A stretch of DNA of 64,000 bases from Mesodorylaimus sp. YZB2_4 (lineage: Eukaryota; Nematoda; Enoplea; Dorylaimida; Dorylaimidae). A program made the position numbers and the translations under genes. The notes under the pieces were generated by a model that saw nothing but the letters and a program-made list of their open reading frames with translations, had not been told where the DNA came from and searched no databases. Of this stretch, positions 10,275 through 22,253 are shown one piece after another. Numbering within the stretch: position 1 is the stretch's first letter; the number at the start of each line of letters is the position of its first letter. Where the stretch lies: the NCBI GenBank assembly GCA_030248295.1, contig JASANH010000966.1, positions 1-64,000 on the forward strand. Reading direction: 5' to 3'.

Positions 10275-13200
10275 ATGGCTACATTTCGTCCTGTCGTACG
10301 TTCTTCGATTTTTCGGAATTCCCTGAGATCGAAGTTGATCGCGTGCAGTCGGAGATCACTTTTGTCGTCGGCTTATGCATGTTCTAGTGTTTGGGAAGCT
10401 CGAAAACAGAATCCAATATTGAAGGATCTTAATCCTTGTAAGTATTGGGCGCCCTTGCATTTGACAGATCACAATGCTAGCCATGTTTCAGATGAGTTTA
10501 TAATGGAAATTCAGCGGCAGACTCAGAAAGGTCATACGATCAGTGCAGTCGACATTGACGTGGTAAGGCTGATCGACAGTTCATTATAGTGATCATCGAC
10601 GCGTATGTTAGGGGGTGGAAAAGAACTGGAGGTCATCGTCATCATTTAACCCCTTACCTAAGCGGATAGTGCAATGGACGGGTGGGAGACACATAAGATC
10701 GAAGTGGTCAAGCTGAGGATAAGCTGGCGGAGGGGAGAGAACTCACAATTAGTCAGGACAACTGTCCACATCGCTTCATTATCTCAATTCAGCGCCTCTA
10801 CTTTCCAATTGTCGGGCCTTAGGATAGCGCAAACGGCGAACTACTGTACAAGTTGTAAAGAATGAAAATCTCTACAACTTTTAGTTTGACTTTCTTCTTT
10901 CCACTGCTCATCTAACTAAGATGCCTTATCAAATTTTTAGAAACCTCCACTTTTTACGTTGCATACACTAAAGTATACTTTTAAACGCGTCGCCCGAATT
11001 CGAGATAAAGATCTAAAGTGTCGTGTGTCTGCTTCGGTCACTTTTATCGGCTCATGACGGGAGGTCTTATTACACTTTTAGTTGGTAAACTGCGTTAGTG
11101 ACTCGGAGCAGTTCGACGAGGCGGTTAAACTCTTATACAAGTAAGTTACTGTCCACTCAATCTGTTTCCTGTTTGACTCTCTTCTCTGTTCAAGGTTTCG
11201 ACACAGCAAGAAGGCCTCTGATATGTTATCATCGACGCACAGCGCTTTTGTTCACATTTGCATGCTGCATGGCCTGGACGATGCTTTATTGCGGATTCTG
11301 GACGACCCTGTAAGTTTATTTATATTTTATTGTTTAAAAAAATTGTTTATGGTTTGCCTTGCAGATAAATTATGGCATTTTTCTGGATTCCCACGATGCG
11401 AATCTTCTGATGGACCATTTTCTCAAAAACGGAAATCATCGGGATGCGGCTAAAGTAGCTTCGAAGGTCATGTTGCAGGAGGATTTTGAACGCGAATCGA
11501 CTTGTTGGATGGCTGCGTTGAGTTGTCTCAAATGGATTAAGGAGCCTGTTCCTGGTGTCTCTGCGCCAGCTGCAAATAAATCCGAAGAAACGACAGCTTC
11601 GGCTGGTGATGACGACGAAGAGGTGCGATAGCGGGTTGTTTTTGCGGCCTAAAACTCTTATACGTTTGTTTCAGATAGTCTTTCGTCTTCCATACTTGAA
11701 AAACCACTACTACGATGATCATTTTGATATCACCGAATTAACAGCTCTCTTTGGGAAAACATTGGCTTGGACTGCTCGACCTTTAAAGAACTCAGAATTA
11801 GCTTCGAATCTAATGGCACTCGGCTACGGAGTAAAGAAAGATTACAAGAATCTAGCCTTAGTTTTGCGGCAACAGTTAAAAGAGCGCACAAAATTCTTTG
11901 CTGAAGTGGTAAGCTGTGTTTCGTACAGCCACATGTGCATTGCCTATTAATCAAAGCAAGTTTCAGGAACGCTACATATTAGGCGCCAAAGGCAGCGACG
12001 AGGCGGCTGCTAGCGAAGAGAAACCAGACGATTCACCGAAAGAAGGCACAGAAAGCAAGGAGTCCGGTGCCGAACTGGAAGAAATAAAGGTAAGCGGTGC
12101 GACGTTCGATATTTCGGGCTCCGCTCACGTGACAGCGGGTTTATCTTACAAGTGAGCGGTCTATGACCTTCTATAGCCCTAAGCCGGGTAGAAAGGCTTA
12201 TCCAGAGTACATTTAGATCACAGGATTTCGATTCCAAAACAGGATTCCATTCCGATTTCACAGGATTTAGACCTTGCTGCCTTGCTGCCTTGCTTCCCTG
12301 GGCGGCTGTAACTGCTCTGTGCAATTATACACTAATCTGGCTGCTGATCGAATGTGCCCGGTCCTAAATTGCCCACGCTAGCTGTCTGTGGCGCCCTAAA
12401 AGCAAAACAACGGAGGGTCCTTTATGACCACCACGGAAGGTCCCGACGATCAAGTGTGGGCCAGGTCGGCTGGGTTGGGAGGGGGTAGGAGAGATGGCCA
12501 AGATAAACAGCTCGAAGCGCAGGGGGTCGGGGAACTTTAATAAATTACTGCTTTATAATGCGCATTTTACGCATTTTCCTGTTATGTAAGCTATGCTTCA
12601 AAATTTTATATCCTTCAGTATTTCCTTGACTTAAGTGCCCCTCTTGCAACCACCTGATTGTTAGAAGTGTTTGACTGATTGTGAGAACAGAAAGAGTATA
12701 TACTTACTGAGAAGAAAAAAGCGGGACTAGCCCAGACCAGGCCATGCTAGGCTGGCTTTCTTGCGCTATGACTGCGGCAAACCTGATCTGATTGCGTGTG
12801 AGACAGGTCAGGTTTGGGTCGAGTCGAGTGAGTGAGCTGTATGACTGTTTACATACAGTATTGTGGGCTGGCTGGACAATTGGCCTGTGCTTGGAGGCCA
12901 AATGAAGTTACGAGGCCAGGGCTTGGTCAGTCAGGTCTTGGTCCAGCCCAGAAACAATTTGATCGCTTTTGCTTCCTTCCTTTTCTTTCTTCCTGCCGGA
13001 CCTGAGGTGCGGGGGGAGGGTTTGAGAGGAAGGGTTCAGTGTCCTGGCCGGCCCAACAGGGGGGTGTTCACCCCACCTACCCCCCCCCCCCCTTGCCCAT
13101 ACTTGCCGTCGATGTCTCAACAGTCCTAGATCTTAACCACAGACGAATCCGCAGACAAACCAAGTACCTGCCCTGGAGTCAACTCCTGGGCGCTTCCAGT

Positions 13201-13918
13201 ATGAACCAAAGGTTCTCAGCCAACTGCCCTAACCACACCTCAAGTATTTTAGGTGTCCTTAGCGGCGAAATTCGCATAAGAGATGGGTTATGGAATCGCC
13301 ATGATGAAATGTGCTGTACTGCAGGGGCAGATGTCGTGGGTACCTACTTAGGGGAGCATGTTTTAGGAAAGAGCATGGAAGGCGTGTGATGTCCATATTT
13401 TACTTACTTACTTAAAACTATTTCGCCTTGTTTAGACCCTGATCGAACAGTTTCGACAAACTGGCTTGATAATACAAGAAGATTTGGAGGAATCACTTTT
13501 GGAAGAATTGAACAAAGTTTTACCCGACTTGGAATCGAAAGATATCCAAGAACGCACATTGTTGCTGCATCAGTGGAACGAGAAACAGCAGACCAAAATC
13601 GAGAACCAGGTACGTTTGTGAAAGCAGTAGAAGTTGAAAGGGAATATGGGGTATCGATTTTAGGTCTTGCGTTACCTGAAGAGAGAGCGTATCAAGGAGA
13701 TCGAGAAAGAGAGATTGGCGCTGCAAGAAATGGAAGAGTACTTGAACTTCTTTGAGAATCGTACCAAGTTGGAAATGTCGGTGCATCCAGAATTGCTTAA
13801 ACAAGAAGAGGAAGTCAAACACAAGATTCAAGCCGAGAAGCAGCAATTGCCATCTGATGACAAGTATGTGATTCCAGATATCCGCATCAAGAGGGAAGTA
13901 GAAAAGGTCGAATTTTAG
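10275..13918 (+). CDS. mrps27: Mitochondrial small ribosomal subunit protein S27 (mS27)
   Basis: mS27 is a PPR-related component of the mitochondrial ribosome small subunit. Eight exons keep phase: 10275-10562, 11082-11140, 11195-11309, 11365-11622, 11675-11908, 11967-12089, 13436-13609, 13664-13918 (501 residues). The N-terminus (MATFRPVVRSS, then R/S-rich) looks like a mitochondrial presequence. The block NYGIFLDSHDANLLMDHFLK, followed by an AxxVMLQEDFE stretch, matches the family's central helical repeats. The C-terminal third is a charged helix typical of S27. An acidic S/E/K-rich insert before the large sixth intron makes it longer than the human protein of about 414 residues. The start was chosen as the first ATG giving the presequence. 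Confidence 0.85.
12090..13435. other. Large MRPS27 intron with repeat debris
   Basis: This 1.35-kb intron is far longer than its 50-80-base neighbours. It contains GATTCCxxTTCCGAT-type repeats at 12225-12300, CCTTGCTG repeats and a pure 12-C run at about 13081. No exon with compatible phase was seen in it, so it probably grew by repeat insertion. Confidence 0.6.
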
Positions 13919-14126
13919 ACCTGATTCCTCTTTTTGGATTTGTGCTTGTTGCTGTTGTAGTCGTGTAGAAGATAGAATGAGTTTACGAAGTACCAAATAA
14001 GGCATACAATATGGCCTATGAAGCAGACTATGTACGATCACCAGCAGCTACACTAACATGCGATAAGAGTGACAAGCTGGAGGCAGTGCATTCTCAATTC
14101 AATCACTGGCATCAATCCAAGGCTTC

Positions 14127-14842
14127 TTAGACAATTGAGAAGTAGTACTTCTCGCTTTCTCGATCCAAGTCGCCCTTGGGGTTACGTCCCATGATTGACC
14201 AACGGTACAGACCACGATCGTAGAAATAGCGGTTGGTGCTGCTGGTAGTTTCGTCGGATTTGATCAACTGGTCGTAACGAACGCGTTCGTAGCCATCTTC
14301 GTGCCTGATAATGGTCTGTTTCTCGATGACCAGCACATAGCTGCGCGAGGCGACCACTGGAGACCATTTGAAGTCAACATGCACGGCCGGGTGCTCACGG
14401 CATTTTGACTTGACAGCGGTCGGGAGCTTGAACACTTCCTTGTTGTAGGGGCTCAGCAAGCGGATTTCGGCTGTAAGAGGAAACATAACGGTATGGCTGC
14501 TGGTGTGGCTGGACGAGACTGCGCTGTACAGGAAACGGTGCGGTTTCAGGAAGTTCCCAAGGCGAGGAGAACTCGCTGCTAAACTTTCTGACAGCGAGTA
14601 TGCTATGAGAGTGTGTGACATCCTTGATCCCCAAATAGAAAGCCCTATTATCTTTCTTGGATAAGATATAAGGCGTTGGTACAGTACATTTGTAAATGCA
14701 CATGATCAGAGCGTGCCACGCAAGGAAATGACCATGATGACTCCCGCCCAATGGTGTAGTGTGCATCGAATGTCGAAAAGCACTTACCAGTAACGGCAGT
14801 CCACAAAACGGTCACTAGTACTGCACCGATTGCGAATTTCAT
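14127..14842 (-). CDS. Small secreted protein with a fibronectin-III-like fold
   Basis: Two exons (14788-14842 and 14127-14470, phase 1 junction) encode 132 residues. A clear signal peptide, MKFAIGAVLVTVLWTAVTA, is split off by the intron. The mature part is a single beta-rich domain with spaced aromatics (FKWSP near the middle, LYRWSIMGRN near the end) and only one cysteine. The W-xP and YRWxI spacing resembles one fibronectin type III or related beta-sandwich domain, but no named family is recognised. It lies tail to tail with MRPS27, about 210 bases away. It is probably extracellular, with unknown ligand and function. Confidence 0.7.
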
Positions 14843-15699
14843 GGTGCTTATTCCGTCAATCAATAAATGCCGAAAGTCAGTCTCTCCAGCTCGTGTAGTG
14901 GCGAACTAAGGCTATGCTATGATCGCAGCGGCAAGCTTTGCATCGAGCTAGGCGAAGCGGAGGTCGTATTTTTACGGGACACTGTTCTCGCGCAGCTTAT
15001 TTTGAGCAAAGTCAGGCAGCTGTCGGCCAGCTGGCATTTTAGCCACGTCCAAGGAAAAGTGTTACGAAACCAACTGCGCTCGAGTTCGTTTTAGCTCGCT
15101 TATCTCCCTCCATTCCGAAACCTTGCCGCATTATAAAGATTTGGCTCGAAGACCGAGCCCAGCGCGGTAAGCTGAAAAAATCGAAGCCGAGAGACCAGTA
15201 TCGCAAGGTGTAGACATCGCAGTCGATATCACCACCGCCAAATAGACGGGTATGTTCGACAGGCATCAATCGGCGACCACGCTATTCAATATTGCGATCG
15301 CCAACAGGTCATTTCCTTGGTTTGGCCTGCAGCAAACACACTCAGTCTTGCGTAAGTGCACATTGATAAACTGGGCATAAACTGGTCCGGCCTCGTGGCC
15401 TGGTGGGTTAGGCGTCTGCCTCTCACGCCAGGTGCGCAGTTACGGGCGAGTGTTCGACTCGCGGACCGGTAAATCATTTCGTGTAAAATGCGTCCCTTCA
15501 CCCTCGAGTACGCATAAGCGTTCGGTAATGTGGTAAAACATGAACATGAACTGATAAGTGCCTAACATACTGTATGTGTCAACATCAGTTTTTCTGCACA
15601 TGAGCACCCGCACAGTACTTTTTAGTCGCAGCACGCATGAATACAAGCAAGCACATGCCAGACATGGCACAGACAGATTGGATCGCGGTCACGCGCCTG
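14843..15699. other. Intergenic region with a SINE
   Basis: The only clear content is the family A SINE at 15390-15550. A short open frame on the minus strand (15039-15269) has plausible composition but no matching splice sites or family, so I do not call it. Confidence 0.5.
15390..15550 (+). mobile_element. tRNA-derived SINE, family A (dispersed copy)
   Basis: GCCTGGTGGGTTAGGCG and GTGTTCGACTCGCGG form the tRNA-like head. The body TTCACCCTCGAG and the end GTGGTAAAACATGAACA match the copy at 5785-5955. Similarity stops near 15390 and 15550 on the two sides, which gives the element's length without assuming it. Confidence 0.75.
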
Positions 15700-16802
15700 C
15701 TATTTGGGACTAGGTTCGTCGGTGGACAGGCCGGTCAACGTATCGTCGCTTTTCGTCTCGTGCGCGGTGGTGACGATTACGTAAAGCTGACTTTCGCAAG
15801 CAGGGCATTGAGCCTAAACATAGACGAGTCAGAGGATAAGAGAAACAGTGGATAGGGAATACTGTACCTCATGTGGTCGGTTCATGGACTGCCTAATGGC
15901 CCTGTTCGCGTGTCGGTCCATCTCGGTGGTTGGCTCCTCGTTGGCACGTGCCGCGCCGATCCTCGATGCTTCGCCCTTTATCTCCGCCGTCTGGGAAGCG
16001 TGTTTGGCCTCGTGTCGTGGGCAGCATCTGCAGCAGTCGCGCAACCTCGATTTGGGCGGGCGCACTTCTGTGTGCAGCTTTCGTTCTTCGTCCTCGAACG
16101 GCACTGGTGGAAACAGCGAGTCCTGTTTACTCCCTAAAATCACCGCTTTATCAACTTGATCGCTTTTGTTGCATTAACTATAAGCACACTTACTGCCGCT
16201 CTTGACCGACTCGCCACCAACGGGCTTCGCGTCAACGCTCTTTGCTCGACCGGCCCTGGCCGACGATCCCACAGCATCTTTCTGAAACGAGGCATAAGTC
16301 AAGGGACAGGGGTGATGGAACAGCACACACCCCATCCGGTTTGGGCTCATCCTCCTTCTCCTGACTCGAGTCATCGTCACCGTCCGTGAAACGCATATCT
16401 TCCGTCATGAAGCCGCCGGTCTGCGCATTGGCCAGATTGCTGCGCGGCCTTGACGCAGGTTTAGGATTTATTCCCGTTTCCCTCGAAGACCCTGGACGCG
16501 GTTCTCTTCTCTCCTCCGGTTGACGATCGACACGTTTCGCTGGCGATCCTTGGCTTGAAACCTTGAGGCTCGGTTGGATTTGGTCCTTCTCTGGTCCCGA
16601 TCGCTCCTCGTCTTCTCCATTCTCCCGATCACCGTCTCGACTCGTCGTAAGCGGTGTAGTTACCACTTTGACTTCACTGGGCACGTTGGTGGCAGACCGT
16701 TTACCAAAGCGAACCCTCATCTGAAATGCGAATAAGTAAGCGAAGTCATAACAGAGCACCGGATAACCTTACCGCAAATCTGACGATCGGCTTCGATTCC
16801 AT
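15700..16802 (-). CDS. Charged, low-complexity protein of unknown function
   Basis: Five exons keep phase on the minus strand: 16773-16802, 16331-16720, 16194-16281, 15868-16133, 15700-15813 (about 295 residues). The protein is rich in E, D, R, K, S and P and probably largely disordered. It has no signal peptide or membrane segment. A cysteine cluster (RDCCRCCPRH) lies about two-thirds along, and a CPAC pair lies in the last exon, so metal binding is conceivable. The extreme N-terminus reads MESKPIVRFA, MRVRFGKRSA. This looks like an RF-amide cleavage site but lacks a secretory signal. No family is recognised. The start ATG immediately follows a possible acceptor, so an upstream exon is not excluded. 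Confidence 0.55.
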
Positions 16803-17439
16803 ACTGTAATCACAGGTTCGTGCACGCAAATCAACTCAGCGAGATTGTACGACGCGAGGATCAACCGCTTCCAGCCAGCGCACGAGACAAGACAGCTGAC
16901 TGCTGATGTCTGAACAGGTAGGTACATATACATCAGATCTGAGTAGTGTAAAGCCGATACAGGACGTGCAGTGCAGCAGTGCTCATTCATTCCTTCTCCT
17001 GCCGTCCTAATTTTACATTAAACACCTAGTGGGAGATTCAGAAAAGCATTTGGCAGCCTAGATCTTTCCTGATCGTAAATGGCGGATCATCCTGGCTGAA
17101 GTTTACTGGCCAGGCATATAGCGGGGAACGGTATTCTACAAATGCTCTGATCGAACTGTCTGACTTTGTGAGAGGCATACACGCCCCTCTTTCCTGAGCA
17201 GGATCGTCCAGTAGAATGGCAGCAAGACCTTAGCTGGGCCCTGGACTCAATCGCGGACCTTTCTAGGCGATGGTTGCTCCAAAAGTCCTGGGACCGTTGC
17301 ATAAAACCACGCCAACTCGTTTGCGCCAACTATATGCCCGTGTATAAGAGTAGACGATTCCAACTCATTATACCAGCTTTTTTGGTTTCGCGGTAGTTCC
17401 TACTGACATGTCATTCGCAATATACGCTATAATACATAA
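16803..17439. other. Intergenic, no feature seen
   Basis: No coding exon, RNA gene or repeat was recognised. The far end of the mariner fossil that follows should lie here or was deleted. Confidence 0.4.
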
Positions 17440-18390
17440 AAACGTGTCGACGCAAAATCGAGCGGGCGCATGGTCATCCAAGCAGCACCTTCTTTTTCAA
17501 CATCCCGCGCCGTTTCGCTTTGATCTCTTCACGCAATCGGCGGATAACATCAGCAAAATATTGCCCAGTGATTGTGGTCTTGACTGGCATATGATCACTA
17601 ACATTCCGTTTCAAGTTTGAAAAAGTTGTTGCCATGACCTCGCCCAATGACTGCTGAACGCGAAATTTTCTGGCGGATGTGCACCCTTTGGCAGCCACTG
17701 TATCGATTCGTGTTTTGACTCAGATCAAAGTGGTGAGTCCTGGCTTCATCATCCATGACCGTTCTTTTATAAAAATCATCTGGATCATCCGCGATCCTTG
17801 TCAAAACCTCCTTTGACGTTTGAACTCTTCTCACGTTTGCCAGGTCTTTTGTCATACATCTCGCGCAGACCTTGGATAAATTCAATTTCTCTGTAAAATT
17901 GTTTCAACGCTACCCACTGAAATGCCCATTTCCTCTGCTATCTAGACATCGTCTGTTCGAAGGTCTTCTTTCCCAATCTTTGCCTCAACATCGCATTTGT
18001 TGGCCGGTGTCGCCTCGGTTGGTCGTCCAGATCTTGGGTCATCTTCAATCGATTCTCCCCCATGTTTGAGCAAAGCAGACCACTTTTTCACAGACGGCAA
18101 TTTAGGTGCATTATTGCCGTACACTAAGACAATCCGATCGCTAATTTCTGTCGGCTTCGAGCCTTCTTTTGTTAAAAACTTGATGACAGACTGATGCGCA
18201 AAATTTGTCAAATTTGTAATTTCTCTGACCCACTTCTAAATAGATGACCATATCTCAAGAACGCATGGATGGATCAGCGTGATTTTTTGTAGGGATTCTA
18301 GTGGGGTGTGTGGTAGTGTAAAGTACAAATCTCACTGCTGCAGCTCAAGCGGAAGGTACTCAGGCTACGAACTTTTTGAACTCCCTCCGT
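17440..18390 (-). mobile_element. Degraded mariner transposon (DD34D-type transposase)
   Basis: Minus-strand frames at 17942-18211, 17598-17885 and 17474-17698 match successive parts of a mariner transposase. These are the N-terminal helix-turn-helix (GxxPTEISDRIVxVYG, then DDPRSGRPTEAT), the first catalytic region (MDDEARTHHFDL, with its Asp) and the K-RGMLKKKVLL block before the second Asp. Frame changes separate the pieces, and the second-Asp region is out of frame. The 5' terminal repeat is probably CTACGAACTTTTTGAACTCC near 18365-18390. The other end and the C-terminal part were not found, so the copy is truncated and inactive. Confidence 0.85.
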
Positions 18391-19155
18391 AAATGAGTTG
18401 AGTTGAGTTGAGTTGACTTGGCGTGAGTTCGGAGCGGCCACTGTAACGGCTAGAATCACACCCGGATATGATGACAGGCCCAGACATACTGTACTGTACG
18501 TCCCAATCTCAACGCAAAAACCTAACTACTAAATGAGTACGTTACTGACATAGAGTATGCTACTCACCGAGTCAAATTACATCCCGCACCTAATGCGGAG
18601 TGGTGATGCATGAGGCCAAATGCTTCGGCCAGGATGCAACGCCCAGTTTGATCAGCCTGCGTCAATCTTGTTACCATGGATGTTACAGTGAGTGCTTTAT
18701 TGAATCTTCTTTCACATGAAATCTTTTTGCTTATTACTTGAGTTAGAGCGGTGGTCAGTTGTCAATCGCTTGTAGCCACCACCCATTTAAGAATTGAGGG
18801 AAAATAAATTTTTCAAAACCTAGCTGTCCCACGGATTACGTCTCACGAGCAGAATCTCCCCAAGTTTGTACTCAAGTTCAGTGCTGGCAGAGACTCCTAC
18901 TTGGACCATGGTTTTTTCGCATTGCCTTGTCCTTTTCATTAGCCCTCGCTTATCGAATTTTTCAATTATGTACCTAGCAGGTTCATTTCCGATCAGCCTG
19001 ATGCAGGAGCGAATTGTTCCAGTCGACTGCTATTCGTTACGAGCTGGACTGATTGCTTGTACGCCTAGTCCAGATTCTGGCATTTTCTTCACCATGGAAG
19101 TATGCAGTTTCAGATGTGCAGTGGCAATACTTCGTGCCTGACCTAAGCTGCCGAA
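18391..19155. other. Intergenic, upstream of the ionotropic receptor
   Basis: It starts with a short GAGTT tandem repeat (18395-18420). A possible upstream exon of the ionotropic receptor could lie near 18866-19141, but no in-phase donor/acceptor pair was found. Confidence 0.4.
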
Positions 19156-20412
19156 ATGTCTGTGCGAATAGGTGTCGTGAGATCAAACGGCGACACTATG
19201 CCTTGCGCTCTTGACAAGGACTGCAACCTGCGCGGATACAGTATGGATCGTGCACTGGTCGTGTGCGATGCCCTGAAATTGAATTGTACATTCGAGTGGT
19301 ACAACGGGACTGAATTCGGAGACTATGACGAGAACACAGGTCGAGTAACTGGCCTGCTAGGTGCTATTTATAATGGCCGTTTCGACGCATCACTCCCAAA
19401 CCTCACGCCCACTTACCGCCGAGCTAAAGATATTGCTTTCAGTGACGTGTATGTTTTCGCCACTCTAGTGATGGGCACGCGTGCACACGATACCAATAGT
19501 CGAGACTCGCAACTAAATGTCTTATTTGCATTCCAGTGGCCTGTGTGGTGTGTTCTCTCCGCATCACTAGTCGTCTCGTCCCGTGTCCTCACAAAGGTTT
19601 CCAGGACTTCCGACTCCAGAGCCTCTAGCCATACTGAGGTTAGCTTGTTCATGGATGCGCTGTTAAATTTGGCGATACCTAATGGCAGCGGTGCGAGCTG
19701 CCCTCATTACATCTCCGCGAGATTAGCCATGGCATCGTGGGCGTTTGCTTCAATCGTATTGATGGCCTCATCCACAGGACACTTATTCTCACTCAATGTC
19801 GTCGGTCGGGCCAAGCCGCCATTTACCAATTTGGAGACATTTGTAGACTGCCTGGAGGGAGGCAGATGCAGAATGATATCCCCCGCCAAGTCATTCAGTT
19901 TCCTCTAACTATTGACAAGCACTAATAATTTGGGGCCGCGAGTGAAGGAGTTAATCAAGACTCAACCAATAGAAATTCTGCCAGAAGAGCAAATAGTGAA
20001 GAGAATTTTGGAAGAGAAAAAGGTTTACCTTGTTTGGCCCACACCAAGCACAACATTATTGTATAACATTAGAAATTATACTGACTGCGATTTCTACTGG
20101 CTGGAAGCCCCGTACAGAGTATTTGGTACCTTCCCATTCAGGAAGAACTCCTCTCTTCGATCCGTCGTTAACCGTATGGCTTTATCTTATCACGAAAGCG
20201 GCATCGAAAGAGTAATATCCTCCAGATATGAAAAACGATTTAAATATTGTTATGGAGGAACAGAAAAAGACAATATCATTCAGCTCTCATCATTGCGCCA
20301 AGTGCTTATTTCGTACGCAGCAGCGCTCGCCATATGCTCTGCAGTCATGGCTGGAGAAATAGTCATGAAATGGACAAGCCTTCGGCACAGTGTAAGCTTG
20401 TGCAATAAATAA
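19156..20412 (+). pseudogene. Ionotropic receptor (iGluR-related) with one in-frame TAA
   Basis: One reading frame of 419 codons covers the ligand-binding S1 half (RIGVVRSNG at the start, NLTPTYRRAKDIAFSDVY with the conserved Arg after PTxR), a first membrane helix and pore region (QWPVWCVLSASLVV), a second helix (MASWAFASIVLMASS), the S2 half and a final helix (LISYAAALAICSAVMAGEI). This is the order of IR/iGluR subunits, which form ligand-gated cation channels in sensory neurons. A TAA at 19906-19908 interrupts S2, and both sides continue in the same frame with family-like sequence. CAA to TAA is a single transition. It is either a young pseudogene or a read-through gene: the stop is followed by CTA, a known leaky context for UGA. 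No intron was found. Confidence 0.8.
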
Positions 20413-20912
20413 TGCACCTGTCGAAGCTTGCTTCGCTGCATCGACCACTGCGTCTAATATATCATGCTCGTTGCATTTCATTTGGCGATGAAGTCGAAAT
20501 GGGATTGATGATGGACGAGATGAGACCAAACAAAACGAGGCATAATCGATGAGGCTAATGGCGAAAGGTCCCTTGGCAAGGCATATTGACGTCCCATCCA
20601 ATCTCCTTGGCGAACGACTGATACGGACTGGCATCTGTAGCAGACGTACCTAAATGTCATTCTGGGTGGAGTGTGCCGTTATGGTAATTTTGCGCCAACT
20701 AATTTTATCGTTGCTGGGCAAGAGAATAAAAAAGTCATATACAACTAACCTTGAAGGGAGACCCAGGAAGATACAGTATGAGCATACAGCTCTACGGTGA
20801 CGCAGATTGGACAACTGCATCCCCCCCACTTGATAATAAGCTTAGGATTGCAGTGAAGTAAGTAAGAAGAAGAACTAAATCGACCTTGGCAGCACCTCCA
20901 AAACTGAAAGTA

Positions 20913-21071
20913 CAGTAGTATGCCATAAATGACGTTCCCTCAGAATGAGAATGCACATTGGCAGGTGTCTATGAGTGTATTGCGCCTTTGCATCGTACTT
21001 TGCATTATATTGAAAATCCCTGTTATAAACCCTCTAATATAAACCATTTACGGTTTTTGTGGCTACCACTG
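20913..21071. mobile_element. Candidate pogo-like MITE (159 bp)
   Basis: It begins CAGTAGTATGCC and ends GGCTACCACTG, with TA directly outside on both sides. The outer 10-12 bases form an imperfect inverted repeat. It is small, without coding capacity and called on its ends only. Confidence 0.4.
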
Positions 21072-21443
21072 TATTTGCAAATAAGCTCGGGTCACAGACT
21101 ATTAATATGGCTGTTTTCCGCGAATCTTACGCAAACTTGATGTAGCATCAGCAAATAAATTCGAGATCGTTTTAGCCCAGACACTGTAGCGTCAGCCCAG
21201 TCTATAAGCCCCGGGTCTACAAAGGAGAGTTTACCTCCGGTTCGCTGTGGCTGTTTCTCATACTCACATGCTTTTTTAATATTTTCATTTTCGTCCATCC
21301 TATAGTGCAAGAGAAGGATCAAATTTTGGTTCCCGCCGGCGATGCGGTTGTTTAGCGGACCAACTCACTTGCTAGTGATTAGGGTTCATCTTTCCGTGGG
21401 CTAACTACCTAGAATATGGACAGTGAGGAAGTTTGGATATTTA

Positions 21444-21960
21444 CAGTAGAACCTCGTTAGACCTCTCCTCGCTCATCTACCTGCTGGTGGGATAAAGGAT
21501 TGGTCGCCCGCCCCCCGGAGTTTAAGAGGCAGTCTTTGTCGGCTAGGAATCGAACCTTTGAGTTATCTTACAAAACAAACTTGGCAGACAGACACCTTTC
21601 GGCAGACACCTTGGCCGGCACCTTTTAACACCCGCCGAGGCAATACAGCAGCAAAAACTTGCTTTAATTAAAGCTCCTAATTTTGAATGGTGTCTACAAG
21701 TCTTGCCATGGCAGATGCCTGAGGAACATTTGCTATGGCCCTTTGCCACTGGGTACAGTATTTGCCCAGCAGCCACCAGTCACCAGTTGAAGATGAGGCA
21801 AAGACTAATTCCCTTGCACGCAAAGCCGAGCACAGGCTGAAATAACTACAGCAAGATGTAATGTAAGCCATACAAGTACTTACACGGCACCTACAGCGTG
21901 CCTTATGCTTACCTACCTGAGTTTGCCGAGCGCGTCCACAAAACTAGATAGTTTCTACTG
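21444..21960. mobile_element. Candidate pogo-like MITE (517 bp)
   Basis: The ends are CAGTAGAACCTCGTTAG and CTAGATAGTTTCTACTG, inverted over the outer nine bases and similar further in. TA lies on both sides (21442-21443 and 21961-21962). CAGTAGAACCTCGTTA-type ends are common in Tc1/pogo relatives. The interior shows no transposase. Confidence 0.5.
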
Positions 21961-22253
21961 TATCAATGCTTGTGGACGTCAAGAAGTATGAAATTATCAA
22001 AAAGCTTAGAGCTAACATTCGGTCTTTGTCAGAGAACGGGCTGTACAAGTTACATAGAATTCATGCGACACGCATCATGACTGTTATACTGCACTTGTTC
22101 GTACAGCATATGTGCTTCTTTCTTGCCTCATATTGTTACTAGTAGCATGTGTGCAGGCTAGCATCGATGTCTCTCAATCGTGCAGCCGACTCTCACGATT
22201 TCATGATTTCAGGACTCAGGTCCTTTAAGGACGAATCTTCCTCGCTTTATCAT

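Larger units (their letters stand above)
20413..22253. other. Intergenic region with small TA-flanked elements
   Basis: No gene was recognised. Two MITE candidates are annotated separately (20913-21071 and 21444-21960). The region 20760-20850 includes a short C run and shows nothing else. Confidence 0.45.

Noticed and set aside
15700-16802. Neuropeptide precursor, because of the VRFGKR motif
   Set aside because: No signal peptide, only one GKR site, and the rest of the chain is highly charged without repeated peptides. Kept as a finding only.
19875-19960. A short intron removing the TAA in the ionotropic receptor
   Set aside because: The only GT-AG option lacks a T-rich acceptor and would remove family-like residues while the frame is already continuous.
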